Below are positions 1 to 8,139 of a stretch of DNA of 13,104 nt, piece by piece. Source of the DNA: Thalassiosira profunda (Eukaryota; Bacillariophyta; Thalassiosirophyceae; Thalassiosirales; Thalassiosiraceae); the NCBI GenBank assembly GCA_036939355.1, contig JALLAP010002959.1:1-13104 (forward strand), in the 5' to 3' direction. Position 1 is the stretch's first letter, and the number at the start of each line of letters is the position of its first letter. A program made the position numbers and the translations under genes. A model generated the notes under the pieces. That model was given only the letters and a program-made list of their open reading frames with translations. It ran no database searches and had not been told where the DNA came from.

Positions 1-2
1 TC

Positions 3-1778
3 GAGCGCTCCCCCCACATCTACGCCTGCCTCGTGTGCGGCAAATTCTTCCGCGGCAGAGGCAAACAGACCCCCGCTTATACTCATAGCGTCGAGGAGGG
101 GCACTTTGTGTACGTGCACCTCGACAAGGGGACGTTCTGGTGCCTGCCCGACGGGTACGAGATCAACAAGGACGAACCGAGCTTGCGGGACATTCGATTG
201 GCGCTGCATCCCACTTTTACGGAGGAGGAGGTCAATGAATTGGACGCCAACCAGGAATTGGCCAGGGATTTATTCGGGCGGAGGTACCTCCCCGGCTTTG
301 TGGGGCTGAACAACCTCAACCGGACCGACTACCTGAACGCGGTGGTGCAGGCGCTGGCGCACGTCAAACCATTGCGGGACTTCTTTTTGTTGGCCGCCAA
401 CCACGACGACATTGGCGCCGCACAAAATGGGAACGGAAATCAGCGGCCGCAACTGCCCTACTCGGAATTCAGCCCGCTCGCCCAGGCCTTCTCCCTCCTA
501 TTGAGAAACATGTGGAGCCCCCACCGGTTCAAATCCCACGTCGATCCGCACGTCCTCGTCCAGGCCGTGTCAGTGGCGTCGAACAAGCGCTATCACGTGG
601 GGAAGCAGGCCGAGGCGGGGGAGTTTTTGGCGTGGCTGCTCCACCAGCTGCATGTGGGGGTCGGGGGCACAGTGGCCCGGCCGGGGAAGAAGAAGAAGAA
701 GAGGAGCAAGGAGAAGAAGGGCGGGAGCGTGGTCCACGACACGTTCATGGGACGGGTGGAGGTGGCGACCGTGACGAGACGACGGAAGAGGCGCGGTGAG
801 GAGCAGGCCCGGGAGATGCTCGCGCAGGGCGGCGCCGCCTCTGCTTCAGGCGACAGCAACAACAACCCTTCTGCGGAGAACGCCGAGGACGACGACGATC
901 GCGACGGGAGCGACGACGAGGCGACCATCGAGCGGAAGCGAAAAAAGCGCGAGACGCTCCAATCCCTCGCGGACGAGATGGTGGTGGCCGAGGAGGAGGT
1001 CGTGACGGAGACGGACTTTCTGCAATTGACGCTGGACATTCCGGAGAAGCCGCTGTTCAAGGACGACGACGGCGGGTTGGTCATTCCGCAGGAGCCGCTG
1101 GTGAACGTGCTGAGGAAGTTCGATGGAGTGAGCTTCAGCGACGTCCTGGCCACGCAGCAACAGTCGTCGACGGCGGACAATGGCGACGGGACGGTGGTAT
1201 CCAAGCGACGGCGCTACCGCCTCCGCAAACTGCCCAACTACCTGATCTTGCACCTGAGCCGGTTCCGGAAGAACGGGTTCTTCGTGGAGAAGAATCCGAC
1301 CATCGTCATGTTCCCCGTCAAGAACTTTGACTTGAGCCAGTACGTGTTTCCGGAGGGTGGGAGGGAGGCGGTCCCGACAGAGGCGGAGGTGAAGGGCATG
1401 GGCGTCAAGGAGCTGAAGGGCCTCCTCGGCAAATACGGCCGCTCCGACCTCTCCCACGGCGTCGTCGAGAAGGACGAGCTGCTCCAGCACTGCCTCGATT
1501 TTGTTTCCACGAGCCTCCCGGACCTCCTCGCGGAAAAATACGATCTTGTTGCAAACATCACGCATGACTTGCCGGTGGAGGTGGGAAGAGAGGGCGCGCG
1601 GCGCAACCCGCTGGAGGAGGGGAGCTACCGGTGCCACGTCCAGCACAAGGCGACGGGGCAGTGGTATGAGATGCAGGACCTGAACGTGCGGGAAACGATG
1701 CCGCAATTGATTGGGGTGAGCGAGAGCTATTTATTGATCTTCGAGCGAAAGGGCGCTGCGGCTGGCAGCAAGACATAA
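3..1778 (+). CDS. USP39: USP39/Sad1-like splicing factor, ubiquitin-protease fold without catalytic residues (5' partial)
   Basis: The product belongs to the USP39 (yeast Sad1) family, nuclear proteins that help the U4/U6.U5 tri-snRNP assemble and join the spliceosome. The frame is open from the left edge, so the N-terminus is missing; 591 residues are visible. Order: a UBP-type zinc finger (visible residues about 5-54, with C9, C12, H28, H34 and C47, the first zinc ligands lying outside the window), then the USP fold to the end. In the Cys box, GLNNLNRTDYLNAVVQAL, Asp109 stands where active proteases have Cys. In the His box the usual GHY is GSY (about 540-542). Both changes are known in USP39, so this is a pseudoprotease. 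Two insertions are large: a Lys-rich then Asp/Glu-rich segment (about 228-330) and a SAP-like segment (about 457-502). The stop is TAA. The next gene converges 37 bp downstream. Family assignment is very safe; the role is inferred from the family. Confidence 0.95.
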   Translation, partial: ERSPHIYACLVCGKFFRGRGKQTPAYTHSVEEGHFVYVHLDKGTFWCLPDGYEINKDEPSLRDIRLALHPTFTEEEVNELDANQELARDLFGRRYLPGFVGLNNLNRTDYLNAVVQALAHVKPLRDFFLLAANHDDIGAAQNGNGNQRPQLPYSEFSPLAQAFSLLLRNMWSPHRFKSHVDPHVLVQAVSVASNKRYHVGKQAEAGEFLAWLLHQLHVGVGGTVARPGKKKKKRSKEKKGGSVVHDTFMGRVEVATVTRRRKRRGEEQAREMLAQGGAASASGDSNNNPSAENAEDDDDRDGSDDEATIERKRKKRETLQSLADEMVVAEEEVVTETDFLQLTLDIPEKPLFKDDDGGLVIPQEPLVNVLRKFDGVSFSDVLATQQQSSTADNGDGTVVSKRRRYRLRKLPNYLILHLSRFRKNGFFVEKNPTIVMFPVKNFDLSQYVFPEGGREAVPTEAEVKGMGVKELKGLLGKYGRSDLSHGVVEKDELLQHCLDFVSTSLPDLLAEKYDLVANITHDLPVEVGREGARRNPLEEGSYRCHVQHKATGQWYEMQDLNVRETMPQLIGVSESYLLIFERKGAAAGSKT

Positions 1779-1815
1779 TCGATAGACAAGGCTAGGGGTC
1801 AGGGTTCTACAACCT

Positions 1816-2874
1816 CTAATTTGAACCCCATTTGATGCAATGCTGCTTGTGCCCCCCTCCCGCCTTCCAATGCTGGACCTGGCAGTCCTTGCTGCAATAC
1901 CAGGCTGCGCGGCACCTCGAGCATCGGAGGAATGCTTTCTCTGGCGGTGCTTCCTCGTTGCATCTGAAGCAGAAGCTACTAGCATACTCCTCCAGCCCTT
2001 TCAAGTCCGAGATTGCGCTTTCATTTCCCTTCGCAGCCGCCCTTCGAAGCCAGTGCACTCCTCTAGTGAAATCGGGGCTATCAGTATGCCACTGATTATC
2101 GTGACTGCACACGATGTCTCCCAAAAGGCCCATTGACTTCGCATGCCCTCTCTCAGCCGCTGGCGTCACCACGCAAATTGCCTCTTCCGATGATTTTGGG
2201 AGACCGTTCTCACCATAATAGTGAGCAACGCCTAGATTGTAGCATGCCTCATCGTAGCCCTTCGATGCTGAACTCCGTAGATGCCGCAGGTACTCCACAT
2301 CATTCCCCTCATCTCTCAATATTACTGCAAGATTGTACTCAGCGGGGGCGTGACCTTGTTCCGTTGCCGCAAGATACCATCGCTTCGCTTCTACTGTCGA
2401 TTTTGAGAAACCATCTGTGCCCTCTCCATATCTGAACCCAGCGGAATATTGGCAGCTGGGGTCCCCCTTGTTTGCACCAAGCAGCAATATCTCCATTCCC
2501 CTTTCCTCGTTGGCCTCCACTCCTCCTTTCCCTTCAAAGAAATATGCCCCTAAAGTGTGGTACATATTTAGTGACAGCTGGCCCTTCTCAAATTTGTCTA
2601 CCATCACTCTCCCTCCAGTCCAACGCTTGGGCATTTCGGCTCGGCAGAGCGGGCAAGTGCTGGCGAGCTGCTCTTCCTGCCTGCCATACGAGCCGCTGGC
2701 CCGTGCCCTGTCCACAACAGCATTTAGCTTGTCGTAGCAGTCGACACAGTATGAATTCCCACAACAAATCAACTCTACCCGACGCACACTCCAAAAGGGT
2801 GGCAGTGGTCCCAGGCAGAGCGGGCAGTCGTCCTCCACATTATCGATGTCTCTCTGAACCCCAGAATCGGACAT
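1816..2874 (-). CDS. RING - Sel1 repeats - MYND zinc-finger protein
   Basis: A 352-residue single-exon protein. Residues 17-77 form a RING-like finger (C17-x2-C20, C37/C38, C43-x2-C46, C74-x2-C77). Residues about 104-285 hold four to five Sel1-type helical repeats, with typical A-x2-G and W-x2-A-A patterns such as around 165-175 and 275-282. Residues 302-346 form a canonical MYND finger (C302-x2-C305, C318-x2-C321, C327-x3-C331, H342-x3-C346). Sel1 and MYND modules bind proteins, and the RING may make this a ubiquitin ligase; substrates are unknown. The frame extends 18 codons further upstream but contains no ATG there, so the ATG at 2874-2872 is chosen. The stop is TAG. The gene is convergent with USP39 and divergent from the RBR ligase gene. 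RING-Sel1 proteins form large families in diatoms and relatives. Domain calls are firm; enzymatic activity is inferred. Confidence 0.9.
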   Translation of the reverse strand: MSDSGVQRDIDNVEDDCPLCLGPLPPFWSVRRVELICCGNSYCVDCYDKLNAVVDRARASGSYGRQEEQLASTCPLCRAEMPKRWTGGRVMVDKFEKGQLSLNMYHTLGAYFFEGKGGVEANEERGMEILLLGANKGDPSCQYSAGFRYGEGTDGFSKSTVEAKRWYLAATEQGHAPAEYNLAVILRDEGNDVEYLRHLRSSASKGYDEACYNLGVAHYYGENGLPKSSEEAICVVTPAAERGHAKSMGLLGDIVCSHDNQWHTDSPDFTRGVHWLRRAAAKGNESAISDLKGLEEYASSFCFRCNEEAPPEKAFLRCSRCRAAWYCSKDCQVQHWKAGGGHKQHCIKWGSN

Positions 2875-3382
2875 GACTGACGGTGCACTTTTGGTGTGCC
2901 AATTATCGCCCCCCGTTTCGCGGGGCAAAGGACGAGAACGTGAGGCCAGGATACGAGGGTGCAGAGGTCGAGACGCTGCTTGCTATGTGTTGGTTGCTCT
3001 CACAACACTCATCGACGCCGCGCGGGGTCATTCGATCGACGCCAGCAGAGAAGTTGGTAGAGAGGAGCGCCCCAGTCGTGGAAGCATTTGCGCCGCCAGC
3101 ACACCAGCCTCGCTCCCGAGCCAGCGTCAACGCACGCTCCGGCAAGCGGATCTCTGAACGACTCTCACCGTGCCCCGCTCTCGAATAGCCTTCTTTGACC
3201 TACGAGCGCTGTGTGTATCACTTGCTCGATGTCAGCCTCAGCCCGGGGAGCGCGAGCAAGCCCAGTCGTGGAGGAGTTCTACGTACGTACTGAAAGTATC
3301 TCTTCCCATGTCCCCTGCCTACCTCTCACTTCGCACTCTCATCTGCACCGCACCAAAGACAAAGACGAAGCCCTGGTCGGCA
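2875..3382. promoter_or_regulatory. divergent intergenic region between the RING-Sel1-MYND and RBR genes
   Basis: About 508 bp between two divergent start codons, so it should hold both promoters and 5' leaders. No clear TATA box or known operator is visible. A 13-bp word (CCCAGTCGTGGAG, with one variant base) occurs near 3072 and 3261. An ACGTACGTAC palindromic run lies near 3281-3291. An upstream ATG in frame with the RBR gene lies at 3308. No convincing gene is seen within it. Confidence 0.4.
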
Positions 3383-5125
3383 ATGGCGGAGGTAATCGAC
3401 ATCGACGACGACAGCGACGGAGATGTGGAGATCGCGGCGTCGTCCGCCACGAGCAATCCCGTGCGTCGATCGGCGGCGGCATCGTCGGCTGTGGTCGACC
3501 TGACGCGGGGCGGGATTTCGAGCGCGAGCAGAGGGAGGCCGAACAATTCTGGACGCCGCGCCTCTGCCAGCGACGAGGTGCAATTCGTCGGCTCAACCGC
3601 CTCGTCTGCGCCCCGGCGCTCCACGAATGATACCGAGGCAGGTCCCGCCGTCCAATTTGTGGGGACGAAGCGGCCCCGGAAAAATGGAGGAACAACTGCG
3701 CGGGCTGCAGCCAACGCCTCGCTGGATCCGCAATTCCACCGGTGGGAGGAGCATCAAAATCGCACGGCGCCAATTGGAAGAGGCGCTGGGGGCATTGGCG
3801 GGAGATTTGGGGGAGCAGGTAGAAATGCTTTCGGGCGGGGGCGGGGGCGGGGCGGGGATTGCCGGGAATGGGCGCCGGCGGGGGCAATCTCGCGAATCTC
3901 ATCGCCCAGCTCGGGCCAAGCGGCGACATTCACCCGAGCGCGGCGATGATCAGAGGGGAGTCCACGTTTAGTGCTAGGCGTGGTGGCAAGAAGAAGAGCA
4001 AATCGGCTGCAAAACTGGCAGAGCCGCCGGCGATGGAGAAAGGAAAGGCGTTGCAGCGACCGCAGGGCTTCGACGCCTTGGATCTGTACTACCCGTTGCT
4101 CAAGGCAAACGACCGGACGCTCGTGCTCAGATTAATCTGCTCTCGGCGACGGGGCACGTCAAAAGCAAGAAGTATGTTCACGACTGGAGGGTGCAGTTTG
4201 AGAAAGTATATCCCAAGCCGACGCTGTGGGCGCTGGCCCGGGGCCTGGCGGAAAGAGTGCACACCCTCGATCAAAAGATGCCGGCCAAAACAAAGGGTGG
4301 CAGCCGGGGAAGTCCCCAGAAGGAAAACGAACGCAACAACGCATCTGCTAAGGGCGAGGGCGACGCCAAGGAAGATGCATCAGAGGACACAAAGCCAACA
4401 GTTTCGATAGGGCCNACCGAGAGCCAAAGCGGCCTCACCTGCGGCGTGTGCGCGGACGACTTCGATGCAGGAGATACGGTGGCGTGCAACGGAGAGGAGG
4501 ACATCCATTTCTACTGCAAACAGTGCCTCGCTAGCTACTGCACCATGACCGTCCAGAGCGGGGCGGTGTCTGGTATGGAGTGTCCGATGCCCAATTGCAA
4601 CGCCCTCTTTGCCACGCACGACATAAAATCAACCCTTTCGGATTGGGACATCCTCACAATCGAACGGAGGGAGGACAGCCGCGATCGTCGTGTCGCAATG
4701 GCTGCAAAAGCCATGCTGCATTGCGAATGCGGGATGGTCGCTGTTGTGACAGAGGAGGATATGGGCGATGGGCGCGTCGCATGTCCAGGCGAAGACTGCG
4801 GACGGCGCTACTGCGCAAAGTGCGGAAACGCCGATCATGGTAAGCGCGACAGTTTGTCTTTGTTCGAAGGCAAGCATCATCAGATGATTCTCACATTTGC
4901 ATTGCAGGCAAGGATAGCTGTCCGCCCCCGGCGGAGACGATGCAGTGGCTGAACGACAACTCGAAGGAGTGTCCCAATTGCAAACAGAGGGTGGAGAAGA
5001 ATGGAGGGTGCGACCACATGACGTGTCAACCGCCGGGTGGATGCGGCCACGAGTGGTGGTGGAGCTGCGGCTGTCCGTACCGGGGAGCGCACAAGTGCGG
5101 TCAGAAGTCCGGTGGTGGGTTCTAG
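3383..5125 (+). CDS. RBR (RING-between-RING) E3 ubiquitin ligase with N-terminal SIM-like motifs; frame disrupted
   Basis: RBR ligases take ubiquitin from an E2 onto a catalytic Cys in the last RING and pass it to a substrate. Here RING1 starts with CGVC at 4440 and runs to about 4612. The in-between-RING lies at about 4719-4930, interrupted by a 68-bp intron. The catalytic RING2 lies at about 4966-5112 and carries CPNC followed by GGCDHMTC, whose first Cys (after Gly-Gly) matches the catalytic Cys of HHARI-type ligases. The N-terminal part is low-complexity with short hydrophobic-acidic motifs (VIDIDDD, VVDLT, two VQFVG) that resemble SUMO-interacting motifs. Coding potential moves between frames near 3765, 3830-3857 and 4126 with no good splice sites, and 4415 is N, so consensus errors or decay are likely. 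The ATG at 3383 is chosen because G follows it; an in-frame ATG at 3308 is possible. The stop is TAG. The ligase call is firm; exact upstream structure is not. Confidence 0.8.
3833..3857 (+). repeat. G-rich tract in the RBR gene
   Basis: Successive runs of four to five G separated by single C residues. The tract sits where the best reading frame of the RBR gene changes, so base-count errors are plausible here. In one frame it reads as polyglycine. It also has the spacing of a potential G-quadruplex. Confidence 0.6.
4840..4907 (+). other. spliceosomal intron in the RBR gene (68 bp)
   Basis: The donor is G|GTAAGC and the acceptor is TTGCAG|GC after a pyrimidine-containing stretch. Removing it joins the in-between-RING to the catalytic RING2 through Asp-His-Gly-Lys-Asp-Ser-Cys, in phase 1. 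Without splicing the frame does not reach RING2. This is the best-supported intron in the window. Confidence 0.9.
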
Positions 5126-5492
5126 GTGTTGTTTACGAGGGAAAAGCCTGGCCCCAGAAGTGGGAATTGCAAAGATGCAACCTCAATTGGGATAAGTGCT
5201 TGGATGTGCTTCCTGCAACGCAGAGTTTGCAAATGAGGGCGAAGACGGAGATAACGACGACGCGACAAAGGAAGAGTGCAGACGAGCGTCGTAATCTACT
5301 GATACGAAGTTATTTCACGTTACATTTACTCTTCTTCTCCACAAGCATTCCAAACTGACGCCCCGACACCCAACTCAGAACATACACCGACACTGCCGCA
5401 TTCAGCCCAACCCCTACTCGAAACTGCATTTCAATTCACTCGATCCAAACATTAAGCATCGCAGATACCGCGATCATAGGATAAGACCACAT
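5126..5492. other. intergenic region between convergent RBR and coiled-coil genes
   Basis: About 367 bp holding both 3' ends. A short frame from about 5196 to 5294 contains a C-x2-C motif and an acidic run before a TAA stop; it could be a missed last exon of the RBR gene but no splice pair proves it. From about 5300 the sequence becomes AT-richer. No canonical AATAAA signal is obvious. Confidence 0.4.
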
Positions 5493-7306
5493 TCAGAACT
5501 CCTCGCCAGACGGCACGTCTTCCACCTCCACCTTCTCATCCGCACGAGGAGCCGCGCGAAATCCAGCAGCTCCAAAAAGAGGCGACTTGGCCGAAGCCGG
5601 ACGCGGAGGGGGTGGAAAGCGACAGGGTTGATGGGAAGACGACTGCATCCGACCCGACGCATTTCCACCGAAGAGGGGCCTAGGAGGGGGCGTGCCATAG
5701 AGTTGCATCCTCATGCGATCAGAGTGTCTCATCGGGCCGGCGCCGCCCCACGTCCTGGGCCCACGAGAGCGCATCCGCCCCCTCGGCGGTGGCGGTGGCG
5801 TCGTCGGGGTCCGGAGCCCAGGCACCGACGGGGGCTGCACACGCGCCGAGGGAACGGACGACGGCGGCCGGGCGGTGGTACGGGCCCTCTTGGCAGAGGA
5901 AGCGTTGTTGGCAGCCTCGGCGGCAGGAGCCTCCGCCCCCGCCGCAGGAGTGGGAGAGGCGGCGAAGGAGTAATCCGTCTCCCGGGCCCGCTTCGAAGCG
6001 GTACCAGCACGCTTCGGAGAGAAGGAGCCGGGCTTGGGAGACATCGACGCCGCACGACCCGCCGGGAGGAGACCTGAGGGTAAAGTTGCATTTGAAGAGA
6101 TCGGAGAAGGTGTCGAACCGTCAGATGGGCAAGGATCAAGTTAAAAGAGCAGCACTCGAAGAAAGAACACTCACCGTCGTCCGCTCCCAACTCATGGTCG
6201 TTGTCTGTGTCGAAGCGGGCTCGGAAATTATTGTTGATATACGCCAACTGTCTCTTCACGTCGGCGACCTCGTCTTCGACGTTGCTGAGCTGGCCCTGCT
6301 GGTGCTCCACCACGCCCTGCAGTTCGTCATGGTCCTCGCGCAAGATGGCTGTCTCCTGACGATCGACATCAGCCTGGTATTCAAAGCCCTCGAACCGATC
6401 ATCGTTGCGCCGCCGATCATCGTCCGCAACCCGGTTAGTGTCCTGCAGGCCCTGCCGCAGCTGGTTCTGGCCTCGCTGCAAGTCTACAATGTTGTTGGAG
6501 TTGGCAACAATCTTCTTGCCCTGCTCGGCCATCTCCGTCATAGTGCTGGTATGGGTCACTGCAAGTGTGTTCATCGACTCGAGCAGCACATCCATCTTGG
6601 ACTTCTCCTTCGGCTCCTCCATGGGCACGTCCTCCGCGTCGTCGTCGGACGGCTGCGGCTCGGGATCCTGGGCAGGCTCGTCCGGCTCATCGGCCTCGTA
6701 GACAGGGCAGCCATTCAGAACCCAGTCTTCGAAGATGATCTTCCTCATTTGAAGGACGAACGAGATCTCCTCGCCCGGGCGGACCTTCCTCCGGTTGCAC
6801 TCCTCTCCCTGCATGTTGGTCCAGTAGAGCGTCACGAGCTTGCCGTCGATCTCGACTTGGACGCCGTGCCCGCCGGTGGGGTCGGGCTCCTGCGCCATGT
6901 CGAGCTCGACGAAGTTGCCTTGGAGGTCCTGGAGGTCGTCGGGACGTCTCTCCCCCACCCAATCGGTGGCAAACTTGATTTGCGTTGCACTGTTGCTCGC
7001 CACGGCCGCAACGAAGCCTTTCCTCGCCTTCTGGTTATCGTAGGACGAGCCCCCCAATCCTGGAAAAGGAAGCCTGGGCACGTAGCCGCCGGTGGGATCG
7101 TCCTGGGCGGCGGCATTCTTGGGGGCTGGGATGGCGAAGCAGTCGCTGTGTTTGTTGAAGTTGGTGATGATGTAGCGATGGGGGCTCTTGCCGGAGATCG
7201 TCCCGGGAGCCTCGCCAGCTTGAGCAGGACGAGGGAGCGGAATGTCACTTTGGTTGCGGGCGGACCAGTGCAGGTTCACCCTCAGAGCGTCGGGATGGAT
7301 CCTCAT
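5493..7306 (-). CDS. unrecognised coiled-coil, proline-rich, probably nuclear protein (570 aa, two coding exons)
   Basis: Exons 7306-6175 and 6073-5493 join in phase 1 to give 570 residues. I recognise no family. Residues 1-205 look like a folded domain: mixed composition, several Trp, and a strand-rich stretch around 148-198. Residues 203-236 are acidic. Residues about 240-362 are heptad-like and rich in Gln, Asp and Arg, as in a long coiled coil. Residues 379-570 are proline- and serine-rich and hold two basic clusters, KRARE and KRARTTAR, that resemble nuclear localisation signals. The C-terminus is acidic (GEEF). The first ATG after a probable 5'UTR splice acceptor is chosen; the frame upstream of it has no other ATG. 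The opposite strand is also open for about 520 codons, but it reads as hydrophobic antisense sequence and lacks splice support. Gene existence is well supported; function is unknown. Confidence 0.8.
6074..6174 (-). other. coding intron of the coiled-coil gene (101 bp)
   Basis: On the minus strand the donor is G|GTGAGTG and the acceptor is TTTACCCTCAG|GTC with a pyrimidine tract. Splicing joins Ala-Asp-Asp-Gly to Leu-Leu-Pro-Ala-Gly in frame and connects two long open frames that otherwise lie in different phases. Confidence 0.88.
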
Positions 7307-7312
7307 GACAGA

Positions 7313-7397
7313 CTGCACACATCACATGCACGCACAGAGGACATGGTTGAGAACGAGGTACGTACATGATCGAGGTCCAATAGCAAGTCCAACTCAC
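7313..7397 (-). other. probable 5'UTR intron of the coiled-coil gene (85 bp)
   Basis: On the minus strand the donor is TCAG|GTGAGTT and the acceptor is GTGTGCAG|TCTGTC, with the start ATG six bases into the following exon. Joining any upstream coding frame to the main frame fails (phase mismatch or a stop), so the upstream exon is most likely untranslated. Confidence 0.55.
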
Positions 7398-8139
7398 CTG
7401 ATGTTAATGTTGATTGATCGAGAATTATGAGAGTTGTGGCAAGAGCACACACTGCGTGTTGGCAGGCGCTCTCGGCGTCGTTCACCGTTGCGCTCGTCGG
7501 GCCGTTCATTTTCAGCGTGAACCTAGAGATGGAATCTGGCAAGTGATTGACTGCACACGATGAGACGTCAGTCCGTCCCCGGTTTTTCGGGACGCCCTGC
7601 CGACGCCGCCGGGGCGGCACCCGTCTCTCCAGGTCGCCGCCGCGGCAACTCTCCATGGCCGGGCGGGGGTGGGTGTCGAAGGGTGCCGCCGGGCCGCCGC
7701 TTTGCAACTCTGTACATAGAGAGCACACGTACGTACGTATCGCTAACTTACTGCCCAGACTCTGGTATGTAATCGCTAACTTATTCTCCAGACTCTCTGT
7801 ATCTGTATGTAAGATGCGCCGGCTGCCACGCCGACGACGCTCCCCCTCCCGCCCAGACCTGGGGACGCGCTTGCCTCTGCACCCCCGGTGTCGCCTCCAG
7901 CCGCCCGTGAGCGGCAGAGCGCGTGTGCTGGGGAGTGATATCTCGTCCAACTAAAACTAGAGGTTACATGCACCGAGCACCGAGCACCCACCCCCAGCCA
8001 TCACGAACTCATTCCAGACGGCAAGGCGGCTCTCGCGGTGGCCCATGAATTGCCTCCCACGCGCGGCCTCGCTCCCTTTTCTATCCAACGTCGTCTCCTA
8101 CCTCCTGTCGGGGCAGCAAATGGCCGAATCGGATAATAG
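7398..8139. other. divergent intergenic region upstream of the coiled-coil gene
   Basis: About 740 bp with no convincing gene; open frames here are short and arginine-, proline- or serine-rich on both strands. It should contain the first untranslated exon and promoter of the minus-strand coiled-coil gene. It holds an ACGTACGTACGTA run (about 7727-7739) and two imperfect 26-bp direct repeats (7739-7764 and 7772-7797). No TATA box was identified with confidence. Confidence 0.4.
7739..7797 (+). repeat. pair of imperfect 26-bp direct repeats
   Basis: Both copies begin ATCGCTAACTTA and continue to CCAGACTCT, differing at a few central bases. The starts are 33 bp apart. No gene contains them; the role is unknown. 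Confidence 0.6.

Noticed and set aside
522..536. GGTTCAAATCC resembling a tRNA T-arm
   Set aside because: It lies inside well-conserved USP39 coding sequence and no matching stems or anticodon arm are nearby.
846..1706. Minus-strand 286-codon frame within USP39
   Set aside because: It is an antisense shadow of a gene with a certain family match on the plus strand.
2875..2928. Extension of the RING-Sel1-MYND protein 18 codons upstream
   Set aside because: The extension begins with TTG and holds no ATG; the ATG at 2874 is the first usable start.
4095..4130. A 36-bp GT-AG intron to explain the frame change near 4126
   Set aside because: The phases do not match across it and it would delete protein-like sequence; an indel is simpler.
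5789..7369. Plus-strand 526-codon open frame antisense to the coiled-coil gene
   Set aside because: Its hydrophobic Leu/Val-rich reading is what a hydrophilic coiled coil gives in reverse; splice sites and composition support the minus strand.
7547..7954. Plus-strand 135-codon frame in the divergent region
   Set aside because: It is Arg/Pro-rich with no motif and crosses the direct repeats; no splice sites or domain support it.
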